Below are positions 35,061 through 43,156 of a stretch of 64,000 nt of DNA, piece after piece; position 1 is the stretch's first letter; every line of letters starts with the position of its first letter. The translations under genes and the position numbers were made by a program. A model generated the notes under the pieces. It saw nothing but the letters and a program-made list of their open reading frames with translations. It was not told where the DNA came from and searched no databases. This DNA comes from Brachyspira hampsonii (GTDB lineage: Bacteria; Spirochaetota; Brachyspiria; Brachyspirales; Brachyspiraceae), in NCBI RefSeq assembly GCF_002214805.1, contig NZ_CP019914.1, positions 2,294,001 through 2,358,000 on the forward strand, written 5' to 3'.

Positions 35061-35624
35061 ATGAGATTAATGAAAGAACCTCTAATAAACAAAGATGATA
35101 CTCTATATATTTGTATTGATGAACAGGTTAAATTAGTTCCTGCTATATATGATATTGATACTGTTATAAAAAATACTAATATGCTTTTTAGAACTGCTGA
35201 TATGCATAATATTCCTGTTTTAGTTACAGAACAGTATCCTAAAGGTCTTGGCAGTACTGATGAGAAAGTTAAGCTGCCAAAAAATTATAAACTTTTTGCT
35301 AAAGAATATTTTAGTATATTCGGTACTGAAGATTTTGTAAATGAGTTTAATTCTATCAATAAAAATAATATTGTAGTGTTTGGTATAGAAACTCATGTTT
35401 GCGTTTATTATAGTGTTGTTCATTTGCTAGAAAATGGATATAATGTATATGTTGTTGCTGATGCTTGTTCTTCCAGAACTAAAGAGAGTAAGGATATAGC
35501 TTTAAAGCAAATGGCTAATCTTGGTGCTAATATAGTAACTACAGAAATGATAATGTTTGGTCATATAGAAAATTGTAAAGTTCCTTGTTTTAAAGATGTT
35601 AGTAAATTATTAAAAGATAATTAA
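35061..35624 (+). CDS. Isochorismatase-like cysteine hydrolase
   Basis: A 187-residue hydrolase of the isochorismatase/nicotinamidase superfamily. The catalytic triad can be placed: Asp in YICIDEQ (about 18), Lys in LFAKEYFS (about 76) and Cys in GIETHVCVYYSV (about 109). The substrate is not determined by these motifs. The start is the ATG at 35061, with AAGGAG six bases upstream; an in-frame TTG 15 bases earlier overlaps the ribosome binding site. It is 22 bases before tpiA, likely same operon. Confidence 0.85.
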   Translation: MRLMKEPLINKDDTLYICIDEQVKLVPAIYDIDTVIKNTNMLFRTADMHNIPVLVTEQYPKGLGSTDEKVKLPKNYKLFAKEYFSIFGTEDFVNEFNSINKNNIVVFGIETHVCVYYSVVHLLENGYNVYVVADACSSRTKESKDIALKQMANLGANIVTTEMIMFGHIENCKVPCFKDVSKLLKDN

Positions 35625-35646
35625 TATATAATTTAGGAGAAATAAA

Positions 35647-36408
35647 ATGGCTAGAAAAAAACTTATTGCTGGTAATTGGAAAATGAATAATTCCAATAAA
35701 GAAGCTTTAGAATTAGTTAATAGCTTAAAAGATTTAGTTAAAGATGTTAAAGACAGAGATATTATGATAGCTCCTACATTTACTTGTTTAAGTGATGTTC
35801 ATAATGCTATTAAAGGAACTAATATTAAATTAGGTGCTCAGAATTTATACTTTGAGGAAAAGGGTGCTTTTACAGGACAGATTTCTGCTGATATGCTTTT
35901 GGCTGTAGGATGCGAGTATGTTATTGTAGGACACTCTGAATGCAGAGATATATTCGGCGAAAAAGACGAGCTCATAAACAAGAAAGTAAAAAGAGCTTTG
36001 GATAAGAATCTTATACCTGTTTTATGCGTTGGAGAGCATTTAGAAGAAAGAGAGAAGGGTATTACTTCTGATATAGTAAGTTCTCAGATTAAAGAAGCAT
36101 TCAAAGGTTTAAGCGAGGCTGAAGCTAAAAAAGTTGTTATAGCTTATGAACCTGTTTGGGCTATTGGTACTGGTAAAACTGCTACTCCTCAGGATGCTGA
36201 TGATGTTCATAAAACTATTAGAGAAACTTTGAAATCTCTTTACAATGATTCTGTTGCTGAAGGTATGATTATACTTTATGGCGGAAGTGTTAATGAAAAA
36301 AATGCTGATGATTTACTTAATATGCCTAATATAGATGGTGCTTTGGTAGGCGGAGCATCTTTGGTTGCTGATAAATTTGCTAGAATAGTTAATTATGTAG
36401 CTAAGTAA
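35647..36408 (+). CDS. tpiA: Triose-phosphate isomerase
   Basis: A 253-residue TIM-barrel enzyme interconverting dihydroxyacetone phosphate and glyceraldehyde 3-phosphate in glycolysis. All signature elements are there: AGNWKMN (Asn10/Lys12 equivalents), VGHSECR with the catalytic His, AYEPVWAIGTGKTA with the catalytic Glu and flexible loop 6, and YGGSVNEKN and GALVGGASL for the phosphate site. TTTAGGAG precedes the ATG. Length is normal. Confidence 0.97.
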   Translation: MARKKLIAGNWKMNNSNKEALELVNSLKDLVKDVKDRDIMIAPTFTCLSDVHNAIKGTNIKLGAQNLYFEEKGAFTGQISADMLLAVGCEYVIVGHSECRDIFGEKDELINKKVKRALDKNLIPVLCVGEHLEEREKGITSDIVSSQIKEAFKGLSEAEAKKVVIAYEPVWAIGTGKTATPQDADDVHKTIRETLKSLYNDSVAEGMIILYGGSVNEKNADDLLNMPNIDGALVGGASLVADKFARIVNYVAK

Positions 36409-36431
36409 ATTTAATTATTATATTGTATTTT

Positions 36432-36466
36432 AAGGGCAATGCTTTATGAGTATTGCCCTTGTTTTA
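36432..36466 (+). terminator. Terminator after tpiA
   Basis: AAGGGCAAT pairs with ATTGCCCTT around an 11-base loop, followed by GTTTTATTTT. Confidence 0.85.
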
Positions 36467-36522
36467 TTTTGTAAAAAATATATAATATCTCATTATTAAA
36501 TAATTTAAAAGAGCATAATAAT

Positions 36523-37578
36523 TTGAAGATATTTAAATTGTTTTATATATTATTATTTGTTTTCTATTCAAATATTTTATTTTCTCAGCAGCCGGAAATT
36601 TCGCTTGTGAAGTTTTATATATGTGATGGCAATATTGGAAATTCTCAAATATCTATGTATTTAAATATAATGGATGGAACTAATGTATTTGGAAAATATT
36701 ATTACAAAAATATAAATCAATTTATAGATATAAAAGGACATATTAATCAAAATAAATTATATATTGAAGAAAAGGTTAATAATCGTGTAACAGGATATTT
36801 TAATGGAATAGTTTCTAATGATTTATTTTTTTCAGGGGAATGGACATCTCAAGACGGAGAAAATAAATATGATTTTTCATTTTATATGAATAAATCTTAT
36901 CCTATAAACACTCTTGATATTATCAATTTAGATTTGGAAGCTGCTTTAGATGACGGCAGAAAATTTGAATCGAGTAAAGATGCTGTAATAATAAAAAATG
37001 AAAAAAATCTTAATAATTTAGATAGAATTTCTTTAGATGTTGATGGAGTAAAATCTTTAAATACAAATAGAATAGCATTTATACTTAATAATTCTATTAT
37101 TGATGAATATAATGTGTGGAAAAAATCCAAAGAAAATAATGAGGATTTTCAATTAATAAAAGAAATAAATGTTTCTTATTTAGATGAGAATATAATATCA
37201 TTTACTATATATAATTATTCTTATACAGGCGGAATTCATGGTATATATAATGCTGTGCCTGCTATATATTTAATTTCAACAGGTGAAAGAATAGGTTTGA
37301 ATCTATCAGAGCTAATAGAAAATAAAAATGATAGAGAATTAATTAATTTGATGAGAAGTAAATTACTTAGGAATTTTACTGAAAAAGATTTTTTTGATTT
37401 TTATTCTATTGAACTTAGTGATATTTATGATATAACTCCATCTGGTGTAACATTTATATGGCCTTTATATAAGATTGCTGATTATGCTCATGGTATTATA
37501 GAAATTGAGTTTACATATTTAGAGCTTAAGCCTTTTATAAAAAAAGATTCTAAATTTTGGTATTTGTTTAATAAATAG
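36523..37578 (+). CDS. Exported protein with DUF3298-like C-terminal domain
   Basis: A 351-residue protein with a signal peptide (MKIFKLFYILLFVFYSNILFS). The C-terminal part carries the RsiV/DUF3298 pattern: YTGGIHGIYNAVPAIYLIST..GERIGLNLSEL, then ITPSGVTFIWPLYKIADYAHG and a final I-E-I-E-F strand. The N-terminal half has strands with many Asn and Asp, possibly another beta domain. DUF3298 occurs in anti-sigma and cell-wall related proteins, but no lysozyme-like or sigma-binding motif is seen. The start is a TTG; no strong ribosome binding site. Confidence 0.65.
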   Translation: MKIFKLFYILLFVFYSNILFSQQPEISLVKFYICDGNIGNSQISMYLNIMDGTNVFGKYYYKNINQFIDIKGHINQNKLYIEEKVNNRVTGYFNGIVSNDLFFSGEWTSQDGENKYDFSFYMNKSYPINTLDIINLDLEAALDDGRKFESSKDAVIIKNEKNLNNLDRISLDVDGVKSLNTNRIAFILNNSIIDEYNVWKKSKENNEDFQLIKEINVSYLDENIISFTIYNYSYTGGIHGIYNAVPAIYLISTGERIGLNLSELIENKNDRELINLMRSKLLRNFTEKDFFDFYSIELSDIYDITPSGVTFIWPLYKIADYAHGIIEIEFTYLELKPFIKKDSKFWYLFNK

Positions 37579-37612
37579 TTTATTGTTTTATATTGTATAA
37601 AGGACATATTTT

Positions 37613-38314
37613 ATGAATGATAATGATATTCACCCAATAATGAAAGAGCTTACAAAAGTTACTAAAGAAATGCCTATGCCTGTTGTAACTGAAATAAAAA
37701 TAATAACAAACAGAGATGCATATAAAATTTTAATATCTACAATGCTTTCACTTAGAACAAAAGATCCTACAACTAGAGATGCTTCTATGAGATTATTTGA
37801 AAAAGCTGGAAATCCTAAAGATATGCTTAAACTTACAGAAGAAGAAATAGAAAAACTTATATATCCTGTTGGTTTTTATAAAGTAAAGGCTAAAAATATA
37901 TTGGAAGTATCTAAAATGATAATAGATGATTTTAACGGACAAGTGCCTGATGAAATAGATGAGCTTTTAAAACTTAAAGGTGTGGGAAGAAAAGTTGCCA
38001 ATTTGGTAGTAACTGAAGCATTTGATAAAGACGGTATATGTGTTGATACTCATGTTCATAGAATATCAAATAGATTCGGATATGTTAATACAAAAACTCC
38101 TGAAGAAACAGAGTTTGCATTAAGAGATAAACTTCCTAAAGAGTATTGGAGGGTTTATAATGATACTTTGGTTGTTTACGGACAGAATTTATGCAAGCCT
38201 ATTTCTCCATTATGTTCAAAATGCACAGTATCTCAGTATTGCGATTATTTTAAAAATGAATATAAAGAGCATAAAGAAAAAAATAAAGAAAAAAAATCTA
38301 ATAAGAAAAAATAA
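37613..38314 (+). CDS. nth: Endonuclease III
   Basis: A 233-residue base-excision repair glycosylase/AP lyase for oxidised pyrimidines. The helix-hairpin-helix with catalytic Lys is [16 protein letters not shown] (about 124-138) and the catalytic Asp is in [11 protein letters not shown] (about 143). The 4Fe-4S cluster is complete: C-x6-C-x2-C-x5-C in [17 protein letters not shown]. The early helix reads LSLRTKD rather than LSAQATD. The C-terminus is an extra Lys/Glu-rich basic tail ([16 protein letters not shown]) that many Nth proteins lack. AAAGGAC precedes the ATG. Confidence 0.93.
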   Translation: MNDNDIHPIMKELTKVTKEMPMPVVTEIKIITNRDAYKILISTMLSLRTKDPTTRDASMRLFEKAGNPKDMLKLTEEEIEKLIYPVGFYKVKAKNILEVSKMIIDDFNGQVPDEIDELLKLKGVGRKVANLVVTEAFDKDGICVDTHVHRISNRFGYVNTKTPEETEFALRDKLPKEYWRVYNDTLVVYGQNLCKPISPLCSKCTVSQYCDYFKNEYKEHKEKNKEKKSNKKK

Positions 38315-38319
38315 ATATA

Positions 38320-39249
38320 TTATTGATTGTTTATTATCTTTTTTGTATTTATTTTATTCATTTTTTTGAATGAAATATTTGCCTGCGATATTATAACTCC
38401 TAATAATATAAAAACTATTCCTACTACAGCGAATACAGTTATATTTTCATCTAAAATGATTTTTGAAGCTATTAAAGTTATTATTGGTATGAAGTATATA
38501 TATGTATTAGTTCTTACAGCACCTAATATTTTTATGGAATAAGCCCAAGTTATAAAACATAAAGTGCATGCGATAAAAGATAAAAATAAAAAATTGATTA
38601 AGTTTATAGGTTTTAAATAATCATTTATATTTACATCAAAGCCCATAAATAACATTGCAGGCAGCATAAATATTATTCCATACATAAAAGTTTTTTTAGT
38701 TATTAAAACAGAATTATATCCCAAATCTGCAATTTTTTTTACTAATACAGAATATATTCCCCACATAACAGCAGCTAATACGGCAAACATATCCCCTATA
38801 GGATTTATTTTTAATATAAACTTTCCATTGAATGCTATCACAAATATACCGATTATAGCAAATATGAATCCTATAAAGAAATTAATTTTTAGTTTTTCTT
38901 TTAAAAATACTGATGCGAATATTCCTGTAAATAATGGACCTATAGCAACTAAGATACCAACATTTGATGCCAAAGAATAGTTTAATGCTATATTTTCAAA
39001 TAAATAATAAAGTGTTATTCCGCTTAATCCTGTAAGAGCAAATAATATTTCTTCTTTCTTTGTATGTATTTTATTATTTTTACGGTATATTATTAAGAGT
39101 AAAGCAAATCCTAATAAAAACCTGCTGAAAAGTATCTCTATAGGGGAGAAATCTCTTAATAATATTTTTGTAGAAATAAAAGTAATACCCCACATTAATA
39201 TACTGAAAAATGTGCATAAGTATGCTTTAATATTTTGATTGATGAACAT
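38320..39249 (-). CDS. EamA/DMT family transporter
   Basis: A 309-residue membrane protein with ten helices arranged as two EamA repeats, typical of the drug/metabolite transporter superfamily. Motifs: ILMWGITFISTKILLRDFSP at the first helix, LSRFLLGFALL, and the second half VMWGIYSVLVKKIADLG. The exported or imported metabolite is unknown. GGAAAA precedes the ATG. The stop is five bases after the convergent nth stop. Preceded on the same strand by a small lipoprotein gene. Confidence 0.87.
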   Translation of the reverse strand: MFINQNIKAYLCTFFSILMWGITFISTKILLRDFSPIEILFSRFLLGFALLLIIYRKNNKIHTKKEEILFALTGLSGITLYYLFENIALNYSLASNVGILVAIGPLFTGIFASVFLKEKLKINFFIGFIFAIIGIFVIAFNGKFILKINPIGDMFAVLAAVMWGIYSVLVKKIADLGYNSVLITKKTFMYGIIFMLPAMLFMGFDVNINDYLKPINLINFLFLSFIACTLCFITWAYSIKILGAVRTNTYIYFIPIITLIASKIILDENITVFAVVGIVFILLGVIISQANISFKKMNKINTKKIINNQ

Positions 39250-39262
39250 TGTGTTTTTCCAA

Positions 39263-39409
39263 TTATTTAGAAGAATCCCTTATAACATTTTTTATATATT
39301 CATCATCTTCTATGACTTTTATAGAATTTTTATTATCTATTTCTTTTTTATCAGAACAAGATAACATCAGCATAACTAAAATTAATAAACAATATATCTT
39401 TTTTATCAT
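39263..39409 (-). CDS. Small lipoprotein (48 residues)
   Basis: A short minus-strand frame reads MIKKIYCLLILVMLMLSCSD, then KKEIDNKNSIKVIEDDEYIK and ends NVIRDSSK. The basic start, hydrophobic core and lipobox L-M-L-S-C with acidic residues after it are a complete lipoprotein signal, so the peptide is probably a lipid-anchored 31-residue mature protein. The second ATG (39409) is preferred, since GCGGAT is nine bases before it. It lies 13 bases upstream of the EamA transporter gene and is probably in its operon. Confidence 0.65.
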   Translation of the reverse strand: MIKKIYCLLILVMLMLSCSDKKEIDNKNSIKVIEDDEYIKNVIRDSSK

Positions 39410-39499
39410 TACCATTATCCGCAAATAAATTATACTATATTATATAAACAGTATAATTCCTAAAAATATAAAAAATAATTACTTTATTGATAAAATTGT

Positions 39500-39527
39500 T
39501 TGACAAAATGTTTAAATATAATATTAT
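39500..39527 (+). promoter_or_regulatory. Promoter of the rhodanese lipoprotein gene
   Basis: TTGACA (39500-39505) and TATTAT (39522-39527) with a 16-base spacer, about 45 bases before the start codon. Confidence 0.55.
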
Positions 39528-39571
39528 TGTTATTAACATAATATCGGCATAATTTTAAAGGAACTATGAAT

Positions 39572-39964
39572 ATGAAAAAGATTTCATTATATTTTATTAT
39601 TTCAATATCATTATTATTTGTATTTTCATGCTCCAAAAAACCTTATAATAATGTCAATTTAAAAAAAGCATTGGATTTGATGAGTAAATCAACTAATTTA
39701 GTTTTATTAGATGTTAGAACAGCAGAAGAATATATGGGAGGAAGTGCCCCTAATTCTATTAATATTGATGTACTTAATACAGATTTCAAAAGTAAAATAG
39801 ATCTTTTAGATAAAAATAAAGAATATATAGTATACTGCAGAAGCGGAAACAGATCTGCTATAGCTTCGAGTATAATGGCTACCAATGGATTTTTACATGT
39901 TTATAATTTGCAGAATGTAAGTTATGCAGATTTTGTAAATGCTATATTAACAAATCAAAATTAA
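39572..39964 (+). CDS. Rhodanese-domain lipoprotein
   Basis: A 130-residue protein with a lipoprotein signal (LLFVFSC, Cys at about 20) and a single rhodanese domain. LVLLDVRTAEEYMGGSAPNS is the start of the domain and YCRSGNRSA is the active-site loop with catalytic Cys. It would transfer or bind sulfane sulfur, or act in a redox step, at the outer face of a membrane. The ATG at 39572 is chosen over one at 39566 because AAAGGA is then nine bases away. A strong terminator follows. Confidence 0.87.
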   Translation: MKKISLYFIISISLLFVFSCSKKPYNNVNLKKALDLMSKSTNLVLLDVRTAEEYMGGSAPNSINIDVLNTDFKSKIDLLDKNKEYIVYCRSGNRSAIASSIMATNGFLHVYNLQNVSYADFVNAILTNQN

Positions 39965-39983
39965 CTTTTTGATATATTAATTT

Positions 39984-40022
39984 AAAATAGGCATGGAAAT
40001 TATTTCCCATGCCTATTTTTTT
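39984..40022. terminator. Terminator between rhodanese gene and STAS-like gene
   Basis: AAAATAGGCATGG pairs with CCATGCCTATTTT, with flanking T-tract; serves both convergent genes. Confidence 0.9.
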
Positions 40023-40028
40023 ATTATA

Positions 40029-40400
40029 TTATGATGCTTTTATTTCTTTTATAGCACTTTGTATATCATCATATATTTTTACTTTTTTATGTGCTTCTAA
40101 TGATTTTAAAGACCATTTTGAATATTCATTTAATCCCGTTAATATTAAATTTCCTCCCCTAAATTCCAATACTTTTTGAACTTCAAGCATTAAATATATA
40201 GCATTGGATATTATGTATTTAGTATTGTTTACGAAATGTATAATTATATTTTTGGTATAATTTTCTAACAGCCTATTTAGTATATTATAAAGCTCATTGT
40301 ATATGCTTGAATTAATATCTTTTTCTATTATTAGAATTATATTTTTATCATTATTTATATAGTATTCTTTTATACTGTTTTTTGTAATATTTTTTTCCAT
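40029..40400 (-). CDS. STAS-domain-like protein
   Basis: A 123-residue cytoplasmic protein. NIILIIEKDINSSIYNELYN, then NIIIHFVNNTKYIISNAIYL and FRGGNLILTGLNEYSKWSLK follow the beta-alpha order of STAS domains (anti-sigma factor antagonists such as SpoIIAA). The last helix (IYDDIQSAIKEI) is also typical. The usual D-S-S-G phosphorylation motif reads I-S-N-A here, so the phospho-Ser position is Asn. AAAGGAG precedes the ATG; the preceding gene is 26 bases upstream. No anti-sigma kinase is seen nearby. The family call is by pattern only. Confidence 0.55.
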   Translation of the reverse strand: MEKNITKNSIKEYYINNDKNIILIIEKDINSSIYNELYNILNRLLENYTKNIIIHFVNNTKYIISNAIYLMLEVQKVLEFRGGNLILTGLNEYSKWSLKSLEAHKKVKIYDDIQSAIKEIKAS

Positions 40401-40426
40401 AAATTACTCCTTTTCATTAATTAGTT

Positions 40427-40663
40427 TTATATTAAATTTCCCCCTTCTCTAAATTTATCAATTTTTTCTTTTAGTGTATCATATAGTCTCAGAAAACTAG
40501 GCAGAGATAAATATACAGCAGTGTCAACATCAACAGTATTTTCTTTTCTCATTTCATTTCCTAGCAAAAGAACTATTTCTTCATCATTTTGTATTATGGC
40601 ACTTCTATTGCTGTATATGCTTCTTGATTTTTTCATATTGTATTTTGTATTGTTTATTTTCAT
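40427..40663 (-). CDS. DUF3467-like small protein
   Basis: A 78-residue protein. SIYSNRSAIIQNDEEIVLLLGN, then TVDVDTAVYLSLPSFLRLYD and a final LKEKIDKFREGG parallel the DUF3467 layout (Y-x-N, a strand with D-E-x-V-L-x-F-G, then V-x-L-S-x-x and a last helix). The role of that family is not known. A perfect AAAGGAGG lies before the ATG. It leads the STAS-like gene, so the two may work together. Confidence 0.5.
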   Translation of the reverse strand: MKINNTKYNMKKSRSIYSNRSAIIQNDEEIVLLLGNEMRKENTVDVDTAVYLSLPSFLRLYDTLKEKIDKFREGGNLI

Positions 40664-40978
40664 ATTACCTCCTTTTATGATTTATATATTATTATCATAA
40701 TGTGATTTTCAATTCTTATCTTTATATATTTAAAATATACTTTATATTTTAAATAAGTCATTAATGTGAGGTAATATATAGTTCCTATAAATATTAATAA
40801 GTATATATATTATAAAAAAATTAAAAATTTATAAGCATTTTTTATAAAAAACGAGTATGAATTTATTTGTTTTAAATAAAAAAATAAAATACTTGTTTTT
40901 TATAGATTTTTATTATATCATATAATATTAGTAAAAAATCGAGTTAAAGTTTAATATTTAAGGAAAGAAAAATAATTT
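40664..40978. other. Intergenic region, 315 bp
   Basis: Divergent control region between the DUF3467-like operon and lolA. It holds no ORF. A TATAAT at 40925 is likely the -10 of lolA. A long inverted repeat lies at 40844-40903 (separate entry). The rest is A/T-rich and shows nothing else I can name. Confidence 0.5.
40844..40903. repeat. Inverted repeat upstream of lolA
   Basis: ATAAAAAACGAGTAT (40844-40858) is matched by ATACTTGTTTTTTAT (40889-40903), complementary at 14 of 15 positions, the exception being a G-T. The 30-base interval itself has TTTATTT/AAATAAA pairing, so the whole can form a long hairpin. It could be a terminator-like element on the minus strand or an operator or mRNA leader structure for lolA. 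Confidence 0.6.
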
Positions 40979-41701
40979 ATGAAAAAAATTGTATTGTTTA
41001 TTATATTGCTAAGTATTCAAGCTCATTCTCAAATAATGACTCCCGAAAAAGTTGTTAGTATGATATCTAATAGATTTTCTGCTATTAAAGGTTTTTCAGC
41101 TAATTTTGTAGAGAGAAATGGTGAAAAAGTATCTTACGGAAATGTTATAACTAAAAATCCTAATTTGTTTAGAATGCAGTACTCAAGCGGAGGAAATGGG
41201 CAGTCTATATACTGTAATGGAGAAACTTTATGGATAATATTTCCTAAAAATAATGTTGTGGCAGAACAGAAATTAAATTACGGTGATTCAGGTGCCATAT
41301 ATACTCCTGAAGGAATTATGAGACTTACTACTAAATTTAATATAGATTTTTATAATGAAAGAGAACTTGTGTCTGTAAACAGTTTTAACGATTCTGAATT
41401 GGGAATAGCTAAATATAATAGTTCTTATGCTGCAAATGATAACAGAAAGGCTTATCATATGCTTTTAACTTCAAAACAGGCCAGCGTAGACAGAACAGGT
41501 TTCACTAAAATACATTTATGGGTAGATAATACAGGTATGATTATAAGAATATTAGGAATAACAACTACAAATGTTCCAGTAGAGTATTTATTTACATCTA
41601 TTAGATATAACCCTAATTATGAAGATAACAATAAGGATTTTGAACCGGAAATATCAGAAAATATGCAGGTTCTTAAAGATGGTTTAGTACCTAACAATTA
41701 A
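40979..41701 (+). CDS. lolA: Outer-membrane lipoprotein carrier LolA
   Basis: A 240-residue periplasmic protein with a signal peptide (MKKIVLFIILLSIQAHS). FSAIKGFSANFVERN, GNVITKNPNLFRMQY and the CNGETLWIIFPKNN strand match LolA, the chaperone that carries lipoproteins through the periplasm. This fits the many lipoproteins in the window. It is slightly longer than the E. coli protein because of an insertion and an acidic C-terminal extension. No LolB or LolCDE genes are adjacent. Fifteen bases separate it from the RodZ-like gene, so they may share a transcript. Confidence 0.87.
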   Translation: MKKIVLFIILLSIQAHSQIMTPEKVVSMISNRFSAIKGFSANFVERNGEKVSYGNVITKNPNLFRMQYSSGGNGQSIYCNGETLWIIFPKNNVVAEQKLNYGDSGAIYTPEGIMRLTTKFNIDFYNERELVSVNSFNDSELGIAKYNSSYAANDNRKAYHMLLTSKQASVDRTGFTKIHLWVDNTGMIIRILGITTTNVPVEYLFTSIRYNPNYEDNNKDFEPEISENMQVLKDGLVPNN

Positions 41702-41715
41702 TTTTAAGGATTTAT

Positions 41716-43088
41716 ATGGAAACTATAGGTCAAATATTAAAAAATGCTAGAGAAAAGAAAGGGCTTACAATAGAAGAACTTGAGGCTACTACTCATATAG
41801 TTGCAAGATTTATAAAGGCTTTAGAGAATGAGGAATTTGATGTTCTGCCGGGAGAGATATATGTAAAAGGCTTTATAAAGAATTTGAGCGATAAATTATC
41901 ATTAGATGCTGATATGGTTCTTGAAAGATATAATTTGCAGAAAAACGGCATTAAGTCCGAACAGGATTTATTAAAAGGAAATAAGAGTATAAAAAATATT
42001 AAAAAAATAAAGAGCCTGTTAAAGAAATTAAAGACAATAAAGATGTTAAAGATACCAAAGAACAAGAAATTAATAAAGAAGCAAAAGATACTAATACAAA
42101 AGAATCTCTTAAAGATGTTATAAATACAGAAAAGCATGAAGAAAAAACCATAAAAGAAACAAATAAAAAAAATAAAAATACTAATACAAATAACCGTGCC
42201 GAAACAGATTTGATTTTTATGGCAAGGAGAGATTTATATAAATTAAGGAATAAGGATAAATCTATAATACCTACAATAATTGTTGTACTTGCGGTTATTG
42301 TTGTTATAGCAGTTATAGTACTTAATTGGAAAAATATAACAGGATTTATATTTCCTTCAAATAACAAAAGACAAAATAGGAATGAAGTTGAAATATCAAA
42401 GAATATAGTTGACAGTAAGGCTAAACAAAGCGTAAAATCCGGAGATATTATATATTTTAAGCCTCTTGGAATATCTGCTACAATTAAATTTAACAGCATA
42501 GGAAATGTTCTGCATATAAATATTAACGGACAGGACTTATCTTTCTCTAAGAGCAGTCCTATAATATTGGATTTGAACGGTAATGGAATAAATGATTTTA
42601 GGATAAGCGTTATAGAAGTTTATGATAATTCGGCTACTGTGGAAATGGAAAAACTTGAAGAAAATCAAATGGTTAATACAGGTTATACAAATGATATTGA
42701 AACAGATGCTGCTTTAAATAGTACTAATTATAATAATACAATTTCTACAAATTTACTTGTGATAAATGGAGAAACTTATATAGAACAGGATACTGAGAAA
42801 GTAGATATCAGAATAGAGATAACTGCTAAGCATTTTGTATATATAAGATATTTTATAGATTCAAACAGACCGGCAACTACTAACCTTTTAAGCGGTAAAA
42901 CATTGTATTTAGAGGCTAAAGATGTTGTTATGCTTACTATAGGTAATGCTGGAGAGGTTGTAGTTAAAGTTAATGGAAAGATTATTAATGTAGGAGCTGC
43001 TGGTGAAACTGTTAATAAGACTATAAAATGGGTTAAGAATTTGAATGACTCTACTAGATATAATCTTATTATGTCAGATACTAAATAA
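41716..43088 (+). pseudogene. RodZ-like HTH membrane protein gene, broken by a frameshift in an A-run
   Basis: Two frames make one protein: 41716-42123 encodes a RodZ-type helix-turn-helix (GQILKNAREKKGLTIEELEA, then ALENEEFDVLPGEIYVKGFI), and the other frame, open from 42003, continues with a Lys/Glu linker, one membrane helix (about IIPTIIVVLAVIVVIAVIVL) and a C-terminal DUF4115-like domain (GNAGEVVVKVNGKIINVG). One missing A in the A7 run at 42001-42007 explains the break: an eighth A would give ..KNIKKNKEPVKEIKDNKDV. The repaired protein would be 457 residues. RodZ links MreB to the membrane and sets cell shape. Without repair, only the N-terminal fragment (135 residues) and possibly an internal-start piece (42210-43088) would be made. 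Confidence 0.85.
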
Positions 43089-43156
43089 TTATTTATTTTT
43101 TATCTGAATAATTTTCGTCAGACTGTCATATTTAAAATTAAAAAAGGAAATTTAAT

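Noticed and set aside
41995-42010. Programmed -1 ribosomal frameshifting in the RodZ-like gene
   Set aside because: A single-codon slip on A-AAA is possible, but there is no X-XXY-YYZ heptamer in the right phase and I could not see a stimulatory structure; a missing base is the simpler reading. RNA and protein data would decide.
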